NCBI GenBank assembly: GCA_030549335.1
Contig: CM060198.1
Location: forward strand, 54,383,995 to 54,447,994
DNA: 64,000 bases
Origin: Pontederia crassipes
Lineage: Eukaryota > Streptophyta > Magnoliopsida > Commelinales > Pontederiaceae
Direction of reading: 5' to 3'
Below the pieces are notes generated by a model. It saw only the letters and a program-made list of their open reading frames with translations. It ran no database searches and was not told where the DNA came from. This document shows positions 21,721-33,632 of this stretch, in pieces. The translations under genes were made by a program, and so were the position numbers. Positions within the stretch are counted from its first letter, which is position 1, and each line of letters starts with the position of its first letter.

Positions 21721-24700
21721 TCAAGCTGATGCCATCTTTGCCTCTACAGCTTCCTTCAACTTTCTCCCGAGTGCATATGCAAGTGGAGGTGGCACAGCGT
21801 TACCGATCTGCCTGTGCTTATTCTGTATGTTACCCGAAAAAACATAACCATCCGGGAATCCCTGCAAACAGAAATGTTTGTTTGAAATCTTAAAATACAA
21901 AAGAAATAGGTTGCACTTCTCAAAAATTTCTCATTTCAAATCGGCTGAAATTTGACAATAATGGTGCTTTACCTGTGATCGTGCGCATTCTCGGACACTC
22001 AAGATTCGATCTTGTTCAGGATGGAAACACATGCCAACTTTTCCCATGGGTTGGGGGTCTGTGATTGAGGTAGGGAAATTGCCTTCCCAGTCCAACCTGC
22101 CGTAGAGCCCCTTCCATTGGTTGTGCCTTTTGGCTGTGTTGGGCAAGCACCAAGGAATTAAGTCCGCCATTTGCCCGGTTGACAGCTTGACCTGATGTAT
22201 GGCATTTCATTAGTTATGGCATTTCATTAGTTATCTTAGTATTTGATCATGCGATATCGTCCAACGTTATAAGTGCAAAGCTGTCTCATATGAAGACAGG
22301 ATGGAGGTACCTTTTCATCAGGGAGATCACGCCAATCCGCACCAGGAAGTTTTGGGATATGTTGGCACCTGATCAGATTCAATTCGTTCATTTCCTTGGA
22401 TATGTGATCATTTAGAACGGACATGTTCCCTCTTATTCGCTTCTGGAACCAGGATACAGGTTCACTTCCATACTACAGTGAGAGACGCCAAAACAAATTA
22501 AAGAACAATAACCAAAGGAAACAGAAAAGATAATATATAAGATAAACGATATACATCGATTGTAGGTTTGGACGCCCCATTTTGAACTGGTGGTAGGTCG
22601 CCAATGGTATCACGCACAGTAATCGAACGAAATGGTGCTCCTCCGGAAGTACTTCGAGCAGCAGCATAATGTGAATTGCCAGGCAGATTAATTTTCAGTT
22701 CAGACCCGGCAAACACATGCATAGGTTCCGGCCACTCAGGCAGGATCTCTTCTGGAGAGGCAGCCCATATAAATGCTCTCTTCCTCGATTGAGAAACACC
22801 AAAGGTACCAGCCTCGAGTATTCCAAACCGCACCTGAGCAGAGGAAAGCCAATTCGCTTAACCCAGAAATGGAACAAATCTCTATATAACATATACTGTA
22901 CATACCTGATAACCCATAGCTAAAAGTGAGGCAAGAGTCAATCTGAACGTTTGTCCTTTGTTGAAGGAGACAAAATTTCTGACATTCTCCAAAAGGAAAA
23001 ACTTGGGCCGGAAATATTCAGCGAAGGATAAAAATGCCAAAATCATTTCGCATTGTACTTTACTCCATAATCCATGATTAAACCTATTCATTCCCGAAAA
23101 CCCCTGAAATAAGAGTACTATGTTAGCATAAGTTGGTTTTGACCAATGACACAAGATGATGATACTTAAGAATCCGGCATAATGGCACAGACCTGACATG
23201 GAGGACCTCCATTGATGAAATCTACTTCACCAGGAATCGGCAAGTTCTTTAGTTTCTCCTCGTTGAGGGCAGTTGCCATTTCAGCAGCTTCAGATGTTGA
23301 GATGCAGTCATCCAGGTCACCACATTTCTCCATAATTGCTCTACATAATACATTAAAAAAGGCAAAAAAGTTAAGATTCCAAAAACTCCTTTACTATTAT
23401 CTGAGAAGGGGCATGAAAACATATGCAACAATGACTAGTAGAAACAATTCACAGCAAACAGAAAAGATATATAATAGCCACTGTTACCTCAAGATAACAT
23501 TGCAATTGTCCACAAACACCGTGCTTTGGGGATGATTCAGACTAAATGCTTCACCGGCTGGCGCCTCATATTCGATGGCCCATTTTGTAAAAGAGGCACC
23601 TGCCAGTACAAAATATTTGAAACACAAGATCCAAAAACTATAATTATATTCAATAATTTGGAAGTGTGGGAGTTTACCAGATTGTTGCAACCCTTCTGAC
23701 AAACCACCACAGCCAGCAAAGATATCTAAAGTAGTCAAACGCTTCTCTTTAAGAGCATCATGCTCCTCAGCAATGTCTTGCTTTTGTTCATCACACTTTC
23801 CTTTCCCCTTCTTCTTTGTTGCGCCAGAGGAAACTCCGTTTCTTTTCAGGGGCACAAGCTTCACGTTGCCAGGCAACTGCCAGAAAAAATATTGAGCGAC
23901 TCGGAAGGTGAGAAATAAAAGCAGAAAATGGGAGACATCTGAGTACCTGATTAAGGGATCCTTTGATAGGGTCATAAGAATATTCACAATAGAATACGTG
24001 GTCGTTGACAACAGGTAATCCCAGATCAGGGATATCACATTTCTTTTGGATTTCACATTTCCCTTCTATCATTTCCGCAGGCACCATAAATGTATCTTCG
24101 CTGTAATAAATCTGGAGAGGAATGAATCAGAAGAATTGTCACGAAAGCAAACTTCTTTAAAAAAAAAGATAGAAAGCAAGATAAGAGATCTTTTGGTAAT
24201 ATCAGTAAACACTTGCAGAACGGAAGCATACTTCTCTGATATCTGAATTGTAGGCTTTCGTTGTTGAGATGTCATCAGGCCTGTAATATCTTCGAACCTT
24301 CAACTGTGTTGATTTTGGTGTTATTTGCTTAGACACAGCACTAGCTTTAATCTCCAGCAACTGGCATATAATATATGGTTTCAGCCCCACATTTCTGCCA
24401 GCCTTGAATGTTCCACGGTCCTCTTCCTTCTCCTCGTTGAGATATTGAGGTTTGATGTACAGGAAATCATGAACATTGTATTCCTTGTTCTTAAAAATAA
24501 AACTGGTACCAGATATTAGTGAGAAGTTATCTTCCTGGAGAGCTGTGTGTATACAAGAGCTGCAAGTACCACTTCCAAGGCCTAAACTATCATAAGGAAG
24601 AGTGAAGAAACCTCCCTTCTCAGGCCAGTATAAGCTTTTACAGTAGTATTCCATAGGCAGGCCTTTCTTCTTCCTTTCCTCCGCCTTTGCCCTGTCAATT

Positions 24701-27700
24701 TTATCAGCATTTGCATACTCCTTTCTGTAGTTAAATCCCCAGGAACGGGAGCGAATGTCAACTGTTAAAGCTTCTCTAATACCTCCTAGTTCAACTTCCA
24801 GACAGTCATATGTGAGGAATAACTCCCTTTCATCTGCGGCATTTCCAAGAACAGTCTGATTCCCTTTCTTCAATATTCTTCCATGCAGCATCTTTTTGGC
24901 ATCCTTTCGCTCAAACATGAATTCAACAAACAAAATTGTTGGCTCTTCTTCCTCTGAATCGCCAGCTTCTATTGACACACATTTACCGACAGTAATAGAG
25001 TGCCCATTTACCAATGCGCTAGCATGGAGAGACTCGCCAGAATCCGTAATGCCAGTTGGTTCATCTTCCCATGACATTCCCTCACAGTCAGATTTAAACC
25101 TATGAGGCACGTTTAGTGAAGGCTGCTTGGAGGTTTTTTCGTCTTCGAATGTCAGATTCTCGTCATCTGCATCCTCCTCCTCATTCTCTTCTTGTTCCTC
25201 CTCAAGTTCTTTAGACTCAAGGCCTTCACCATCATTTATGTCCTCTGGAAAGAAATTTGAGTAATAATCTCCCCAGATTTTATTGACTAACCTTGTTGTT
25301 GTTGCACGCATAACTTTCCTCTTTGATAAAATGGGTCCCATAGTAGCACTGGGGTTTAAATTTGCTTCTTTCTGCAAAGCCACCTTCTTCTTCATGGAAA
25401 GTTTTGTGTGAGATCTCTGCTCCATCTTATACGAAAGACCAGTTATAAAAGCACTTTTCCGAATCATCTCATCTGGGTATTCAGAAAATTGTTGAAGGAT
25501 AATCTGTCCATGCACAACAATGTACCTCTCAACCAATTCAAGATTTGATGATATATATGCAGGATGGTCCTTATCAAATTCTGAAACTTTCTTGATCACA
25601 TCAGTGAAAGATAATTTTGAGACCCTGCTCTGTTCTTTTAACAAGGTAATAATAGCGATAGCGAGCCTCGCAGTTTTGAGGACTGTTTCAAACCATGGAG
25701 CATATTGCTTCGTTGGTTTCTCAAGTCTGTACCTGTAATCAAAAGCATAATGAGTAAGATCAATGGAATACAGCAGAATGAGTAGAGAAGATATATATAT
25801 ATACCTAACACTGCCTAGAGGTGCGCAATTTCCTAAAAGGCTAACTAGTAAAAAAACGGAGAAGGAAAATTTTGCATTAGCATTAACAACTAAACAATGG
25901 GATGAGGCTTATGGACAGATGATAGGATATATTATTGTATCTCTATGAAATGGAATACTATAACAGAAAAGAGAAAAGATAGCAGTCTCTCAAGGACAAG
26001 AAAAAATACCAGGCAACATCAGTCCGGATTGAAATAAAAACCATAGAAGATCCAAATTCAATCATCCACTCTTTAATTGAACTCAAATAGATTGGAACCC
26101 CTTCATCAGTACTATGAGATGCAGCACTAGAAGAGGATTGACCTGGCTCAGCACTCTGAAAATAACCACTACCATCATCCTCTCTCATAAGCCCAGATCC
26201 AAAAACAGTTACATCAACTTCTGAACATGGTTTCATTGGGATGAGCTCCAAGGAAATAAGCCTTGCGTCCGAGTTATACAGAGCCCAATTATTGAGGACT
26301 CTTCGAGGAAGCTCAAGGTAAGACATGCCAAATTCAGTCTCCGAAAAGATGTATTCATCCATTTCTTGGACAGCAGGTTTGTAATATGCTGGCAAAGGAT
26401 AGTCATTAGCAATTTCTGCCTCACTAATCTTTATGTAAAATTTCTTTGACGCTGCTCCACGACGACCGTTTCCCTGCTTCAATGATTTCCAGTCTTCTTC
26501 TTCCTGGAGGAGACGAGCCAGTTTTTCATCCTCATTTTCAACAGTATCTGAAATCTCCCCTTCCTTAATTTTCAAACTGCCATTGGAAGTAGTTGGGGGC
26601 AATCTGCTACATTGTACTCTATTTTGGCATTCTTCTCTTAGAGCCAAAAGAGTAGGCAGTGTAGCAAAATGTACATCATGATCATTTGAACTTTCATCCA
26701 GCCCAATTAATTGATTGTATATGAAATCACCAAGAGAGATTACGAAATCTCTACTTGTCAATCCACCTGAAAACTTCTTGTTCCAACTGAGCGTACGTAC
26801 TACCCCAGCAAGCAACTCATCAAGACTCATGTCTGGATTTCCACCAACACATCTGGCTAGCTTCCTATAAACTTCAACACAAATTTGGGCCTTTACATGA
26901 AAAAGATCATAAAACCTTTTGTAGTTGCCTGCAGGTTTAACACATTCGTAGTCAGCATTTTCTGTTGAGAGCCAAATTGTTGGTGAGCCTTCATCATAAC
27001 CAGAAATTGACCAGTCTTCTATCCGTCCAAACCCTTCACATTTTACTCCCTTCTCTTTATCTTTTACTATATCATCATCCAAGGGCATGATGAGAGAAGT
27101 GATAAAGCAATCATCAAATTCAGACATTTCAAAAGGCTGTGGATTTCCTTCAGCGTCATGCACAACGAAATCTACAAGCTTTCTACATGGTGGAAGATCT
27201 TCAGGACCAAGTTTAGTCAGGTCAACAGCAACCATTTCATCCTCCACTACCCTGTTTTTCTTTAATTCAACATATGAGGATTTATCAGACAGCTTGATCG
27301 ACTTCTCTTTGAAGTTGGAACATGCAGCAGCTCTCTTGGGCCTCTTCTGAGAAACAAGCTCTTCATTACATTCATTTTCTTTACCATTTTCATTTAGTAT
27401 TTCCTTTTCCTTTTGTTGCTTCTGAGGATCATGTGTTGCTTCATCTTTCTTTGCTGAAGATCTACCTCCGCCTTTCCTCTTAACGCCTGAAATTAACACA
27501 ATTTTAGTAGAATTCATCATCAGCACTAAACTGAATCTAACAAAATGGAAGAGAAAGATATTTCAAAAGATGCAATAAGAAAGAAACATGAAATAAAGAA
27601 GCATGAAAAGAAAAAAAGGCAAGTAAAGGAAAAATAACACAATGTCTCATACACTTTTGACGTGAAGTCATTTAGTTTCATCGCACCATATATATATGGT

Positions 27701-29004
27701 GTTTCATGATTCTTTTAAAACCAACTAAGTTTCATGTTATATCATGATCTATCCTCAACTCAAAGAACGGTAAGAAAAAAGCAATGACCATTCATCTTTG
27801 CATAATTCAAAAAAAAAACTTCAAATCATTAGGAAATATTCTTTTTCAGTCAACAGTAAAGAGCAAAAATATATAGTTGGCTTTGCAAGTAATATGGGTG
27901 CATTTGAAAACATGTCCCCCCGGAAACCATTCCAAGCAGTGATCATACAATATGCAAAGTTCAAACCATCAGAGCTTCTTACGATGAACCATGGACACAA
28001 TATATGAAAGGTGAAACTAATCGCCAAGTTAAAGATTTGAAAGAATGTGGTATTGTGGTAATACTAACAGTTGAGTGCGTTATAAAAAAACATTACATGG
28101 ATGCATCTGTCCAATTAGTATGCAACTGCTTCATTTCTAAATATATCAGCATAGAGCATCACTACATAATGTCTTTCTGTAATGGAAGGCTAAACACTCC
28201 CAGCATTTGCATCAACTTAGTACAAATACAGTAATGCTCTTCCAATTAGAAAAAACATAATATTGTGTCTATAATATCAGCATCAGAAAGCTGTTTCCAG
28301 CAAAATTCGAATCATAAGCAAGAGCAAATTTTTGCCACAAGTGGACAAAGCAAATTTCTTTGAAATAGAACAATTATATAGGAAGCTACTTAGGTACTTT
28401 ACTGGATGCAACCTAGACCAGAACCTGAATATCCTCAAAAAGAATTTGAAATCCGGGTTTGGGACTATAATATAAGATCCCCAGATAGCTATTCCAGATT
28501 AATGCAAGTACAAAAATCAGATATTCTAAAAAATAATAAGGATTTGAACATTTAGGACTTTCCAAAACGTTATCACATTAATTTAATAGAAAGACCCAAA
28601 CTGAAGAGTGATATTGAGGCGTAACTTGTTTATGCAATCTATATCCTTCATGGTGAACATTATGCAACCTGTGTTGCCAGAAAGAATAGAACTTCCAATA
28701 ACAGAAGTCTTCTGTCAATCATAAATCCAATAAATACACGATGAATGCCACTAAAAGACTAACAATTTAATTCGTTAAATCACAATCATAGTGCACATCA
28801 AACAATAAAAAAGTTAATAGAATATTGAGATCCAAGAATTGAGAAAGTGTGGGCTAAGACTGAACTTCATCTTTCTCTGGCTAATAAACCACAAGCCATA
28901 AACAAATTGTGGAAGCAGTTGTAAGACAAGAACAGGCATCAAGAAGTCTCTGAGACTTCCAGAACCATACCTGTTGACTTCACGCCATCCAGTTTCCTCG
29001 TCAT
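21721..29004 (-). CDS. MET1: DNA (cytosine-5)-methyltransferase MET1 (DNMT1 type)
   Basis: MET1 copies CG methylation onto newly replicated DNA in the nucleus. Coding exons (minus): 29004-28971, 27486-26010, 25732-24232, 24111-23947, 23876-23678, 23599-23488, 23340-23193, 23103-22906, 22833-22555, 22472-22311, 22191-21973, 21861-21721. All junctions are GT-AG and in phase. The product is 1544 aa, against about 1530 in rice and Arabidopsis. In order: basic N-terminus with RPKRAAACS, two RFTS domains (about 90-620), an acidic linker ([12 protein letters not shown]), two BAH domains (about 720-1050), and the catalytic domain. Catalytic motifs are [12 protein letters not shown] (from 1110), GGPPCQ (1207-1212, Cys1211), ENV (1251-1253), QSRKRAF (from 1293), RECARSQGFP (from 1492) and [11 protein letters not shown] (from 1516). 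The 34-bp first coding exon is less certain than the rest. No lesion was found. Confidence 0.96.
27500..28960 (-). other. Large first coding intron of MET1
   Basis: No second gene is visible here. Short reading frames lack recognisable motifs. The acceptor TTAATTTCAG abuts exon 2 at 27486 and the donor GTATGG follows exon 1 at 28970. Confidence 0.7.
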
Positions 29005-29674
29005 ACTGCCCAGGTATAGTGGCTTCCGAAAGAGACAAGCGGAGACCAAGGTATCCCGATGATTGAATGTCCACTACCTGAAGCCCCACGCAAATTCAGC
29101 ACTTAAACTTGAGCAATAGAAGGGAAAAGAAAGGCACTTCTGTAATAAGCAAAAATGAACCCAAGCGATTCTTGGTACTTTTGATCTCATCTACTTCTTC
29201 GTAACAGATGACATCAAAAAGAGAAAAACAGTCGGCACAGGGAGTAAATCCTTGCAATATCACAACTTTCCTTGACACAACTAAAAAAGAACACCGAAAA
29301 AGTGATTCAATCGCGACTATCGAACACTCGAACTTCCTAATATAAGAAATTCCCATACCATAGAATCCGACATCAAAACAACGCGATCTAAACATGAAAA
29401 ACCTAGAAGAGGGCGGAAGAAATCTTCACCTCCACGGAGACAAGCAGCGAAGAACACCAACAGCCAGCGAGAACCGAAGCAAAAGAGAGAGGGAGTCTTG
29501 GAACAAGATCGAGGCGATGCGCGACGACGTCCGGCGAAGTGAACAAGATCGAAGGGTTCAGATAAGGAAAAGAGAGGGGTCGTCGAAGCCTTTAAATGAG
29601 AAAATGTTGAAGAGGTGTGACTGCGAAGAGTGGCGACGAATGGGAAATAAAAGCTGCAGAGAGAGAGAGAGGGG

Positions 29675-29705
<31 letters not shown>

Positions 29706-29880
29706 CCAGCGTTTGAGAGAGAGCGCCAAGGGGCGCGAGCGCGAACGAAACGGAAGAAAAAAAGAGAGCGTTCACGCGCGCCGCACGTGACGGTGAAGCG
29801 GGGGAATCGTTAGGATTTGGCGGGAGCGTGAAATATTTTTCGAATCTTTTCACGTATTTGTAATTAATTACAACAAAATA
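29005..29880 (-). promoter_or_regulatory. MET1 5' leader and probable promoter with GA tract
   Basis: Upstream of the MET1 ATG the sequence becomes GC-richer from 29395 to 29825 and then reverts to AT-rich. A GA microsatellite at about 29658-29705 (CT on the coding strand) is typical of plant core promoters and 5' leaders. The stretch probably holds a non-coding first exon, but its splice sites cannot be fixed by eye. Confidence 0.45.
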
Positions 29881-31686
29881 TACGGATGGCAGCGTATAGT
29901 GTACTAAAAAATCTACTGTGTTTTTAGTTTCCGTTTTCCAAAAAAATTTGCAGTTTTATTATTTTATAAAATTATGATAAATTATTGTGTTATGAATCAT
30001 GAAGCCTCATTCAGGAAAAAAAATTATAATGATTAATTCTTAAAGAATAATTTTATTACTTTCTATTTAGTTGTGTATTAATAATGGTGATCACGGCTAT
30101 TTATTTAATCTATTTAATTCATGTATTGGATGGTTATAGTTTAACTTCATCAACAATCAACCATTAATGTATTTTATTACCTAAACAATTAATGTAATCC
30201 CTCATTAGTTTTGAAAAAAAAAGGAAAAAAGAATGTAGGACTGTAATTAAGAAAACCCTTTTTTAATGAGACATTAATTAGATACGTTTTACGTATTCTA
30301 TTTATTTAATTATTTTTCTTAATACAGTGTGTGAGAAGACATTTTTAATTTCTATAATCTTACAAGATCAGAATAGATATACCAGAGATCTTATGCTTAC
30401 ATGTCACTATTTGATATTGAAATCTTCAATCTTCTTTAAGAAAATATCTTACATTTAAGTAAGGTTTTTTTTTTCCTTCAGATCTTACATTTAAGTAGGA
30501 TATTCTTTTCTTTAATTTTTAAATTTAAGAAAGATCCTGGATCACATTTTTTGTGGGGTCTTGTAATAATTTCAATATCCTTTGAGCATACACTCAATAT
30601 CTTTTTATCATGCTCTCAATGAATTCCACAATCTAACATCATTTTTTTTTTCATACTGTAAACTTCTTAGTGAAGGAATGAACATGAAATAGGGATAAAA
30701 ACATGTAAATTAATGTAGCAACAAAAATGAGCCTCACACCTCCAAAAATAATATCCTTGTGCTATAAAGTAATTAGAAATTTATGGAAAACTTCTAACTA
30801 CCTAAATTATACTTTAACTTTCATCATGATAATATTTTTTAAATAAAATCTAACAAACGTGAAAATGTATTACATTGTTTTTTAAATGAAGTCTAATATA
30901 ATTTAACTATGAAATTTCAAAAACAGCCTATAAACTCTACATATGTATCTCATGCCAATATTCATATGAAAAAATTCAATTACTTGAAAAGTTTACATGC
31001 AAAAGATTTTTTTTGCTAGGTATGAAATATAATAAATAATGGACATGAAATTTAAAGTAAAATAAGTCATGCATAACAATGGTCCACAATCAATAATGAA
31101 TTAGTCAATGTTCAATGATTAAGGGTGGCGATCTTCAAGTAGTCAATAATCAATATCAATAGTGAAAAAATAATCAATACCGATTCAATAATGTTGGATC
31201 AATACGGAATTAATAATATAATATTTTATCTTGCAATACAATATTATTCAATGGAGTGTGATACTATGGGTTTTAGATTCAATAATATGATTGGGAGTAG
31301 CTTTGAGCTTCATCCATATTTGATTTTTTTTATTTCCTATGATGAGCTATTTAACTACAGTTATGCCACGATATTTTCATGATCGATCATAAAATGGTGA
31401 ATGACATATCTTTCTTTTAAGAAAAAGATTTACAGCTCTTTGATGGAATAATTTCCATTTTATGGAAGAAAGAGGGCATGTACAACAAGAACAATGATAT
31501 GGATAATTGGATATGTGCAATTTCATTGTATCCTTACCTATATTATACGCTCCTCCAATATAGAATGAAATAATCGATATATTTGAGAATCCTCAATTTT
31601 TTTTATCTCCTTAGCCTATTTAACTATTTTGGCCTCTAATTAATATGAGCAATGATAAAAAGTCAAAATGTCAAAAGGCCAATAAT
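29880..31686. other. Intergenic AT-rich stretch
   Basis: No gene, terminal repeats or conserved motif seen. Two small direct repeats of CTTACATTTAAGTA occur near 30450 and 30485. Confidence 0.6.
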
Positions 31687-31691
31687 CAAAT

Positions 31692-31998
31692 TGTTGGAGT
31701 CCATGGCATGGTGCTGGAATGAAGGAATCCACGTCGACCGCTGAAGCCGAAGAACGAGTTGCAGAGCTGCATTTCTTTTGTTTTATAGTCGTAGCAGTTA
31801 ACATGCTTTGTAATACTGGTTTAAACTTTGTATCAGTTTTTTATTAGTATAAGTAGACTGTCTAGTTGTAATTGCTCTTATCATCTTAATAGAAAATCCC
31901 TTTTCTCTCTTTTTTCTTCATTTTTCCCTTTTCTTTCTTCCTCTCTTCTGGCGTACCTCCGGCAACCACTCAAGGAGCTCGACCTCTATTTCTCAACA
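31692..31998 (+). repeat. 5' LTR of the non-autonomous element
   Basis: TG...CA termini. It shares most of its length with the two parts of the 3' LTR (33333-33632 and 35780-35955). Compared with the 3' LTR it lacks a short CT-rich block and the bases AGCCATCTCCGACG. Confidence 0.9.
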
Positions 31999-32289
31999 TG
32001 GTATCAGAGCCTCCCTCTTGATCCTGCAGAGCTCCTTGCTGCGAGTCATCGTCTGCTTCGCCAGTGAAGGGCGTAGCTTCCATGGCGCCTGAAAGTCCTG
32101 GGGACGACGAACGTGAACGAAGGCATCATTCTTAGTTCTTCGATTTTCGGCTACTTGTTTGTCTTCGTCCTCTTGCGATCAATTTTTTCGATCTTCTTCA
32201 ACAATCAATTTTTTGTGTTTTTTCTTCTTGGCCTATCAGATCTGGTCATGGCCGATGAGATCTGGCAGTTCATCTTGCCGACAATGTCG

Positions 32290-33335
32290 AGGTCTTCGTC
32301 GCGTGTTGCTGCAAATCAGCAAGAACGATGTCGAGCGGCATTGCATTAGGTGTTTTTCCCTTTTCTAGCTATTGATCGGAGATTTTTTTTCCTCTATTTT
32401 TCCCTCATTTCTTTGATTTTCTTTCTTGTTCTTCGTCTGCTCATTTGATTACTTGACTTCTTGATCGCTTTCTCCTTCTTCCGATCATCCTCCGTTATCT
32501 TCAAAATTCTTCGTTCATTACTTCGCTGATCATAAGTGTGCCACTTGTGACACTGTGTTCTTATCCACTTCTTCCACGCCTTTCTCAAGCTTCTTCTGGG
32601 TCTGTAACTTATTTTGTCCATCGAGTGCTCGATAAAATGTATCTTCATTATTCGCTTTCAGACTCGTTGGATCCTTCCCTCTGCTTCGCCGACATCTTCA
32701 AATTGATGTTGTTCGGGGTTTTTTCCCGCTGTCAACTTGAGGAGGCTGTTCGGTGATGAATTCAACTCAATGGATCCATGAGGTAGCTTGATTCGACTTG
32801 TTGATTTCTGCTCATCCATTTAGAACTTCAGCTTCTTCGATTCGGCAAGCTTTCTTTGTTTAGGTTCTACGTTTCTTTTTTCTTAAGCTTCCACTCTCCT
32901 ATTCTTTCTTCGGCTCTTCGTGCATCTTCGTCTTTGGCATATACATCTTCTATCATGACATTTTGATTGTGAAGCTCGTCATCGACAATATCCAATGGAA
33001 GTTCCATTAAAAGAGATCCTCAGGTCACCGATGATGGAATAGTTTTAAAGAGTTCCTCAAGTCGATGGAACCGTGTTCTGCATTCCTCGGGTCGCCTTTT
33101 TGGTGATGGATCCTGGTTTCTTTCCATCAAGTGTTCGGCACGCATCTTCATCCGGTGTCTACAATATTTTCTTGCGGGTGATGGTTCACAAAGTGTTCGA
33201 CAAAATCTGCTATGGTTCTTACTACAATCCTTCACCGCCTGGACGGACAAATCCTTTCTCCTACCATCGCCGTGTATGACGTCTTCAAGTTGACGCCGCC
33301 CGGGTTCTTCCCGTCGTCAACTTGAGGGGGGCTGT
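32290..33335 (+). repeat. Imperfect duplication of about 580 bp inside the element
   Basis: CGAGTGCTCGATAAAATGTA (32618) matches AAGTGTTCGACAAAATCTGC (about 33198). GCTGTCAACTTGAGGAGGCTG (about 32729) matches the polypurine region CGTCAACTTGAGGGGGGCTG (about 33315). Both pairs are offset by about 580 bp. The internal domain is therefore partly a diverged tandem duplication carrying two polypurine-like tracts. Confidence 0.55.
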
Positions 33336-33632
33336 TGGAGTCCATGGCATGGTGCTGGGATGAAGGAATCCACGTCGACCGCTGAAGCCGAAGCACGAGT
33401 TGTAGAGCTACATTTCTTCTATTTTGTAGTCGTAGCAGTTAACATGCTTTGTAATACCAGTTTAAACTTTGTATCAATTTTTTATTGGTATAAGTAGATG
33501 AAGGAATCCACGTCGACCGCTGAAGTCGAAGAACGAGTTGCAGAGCTGCATTTCTTCTGTTTTGTAGTCGTAGCAGTTAACATGTTTTGTAATACCAGTT
33601 TAAACTTTGTATCAGATTTTTATTAGTATAAG
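33333..33632 (+). repeat. 3' LTR, left part, with 138-bp internal duplication
   Basis: The segment starting TGAAGGAATCCACGTCGACC at 33361 recurs at 33499, a period of 138 bp. The second copy matches the 5' LTR better than the first does. The LTR breaks off after AGTATAAG at 33632, where LINE sequence begins. Confidence 0.85.

Noticed and set aside
29394..29853. 139-codon plus and 178-codon minus frames around the GA tract
   Set aside because: Driven by the GA/CT microsatellite and the GC-rich MET1 leader; no domain and poor codon pattern.
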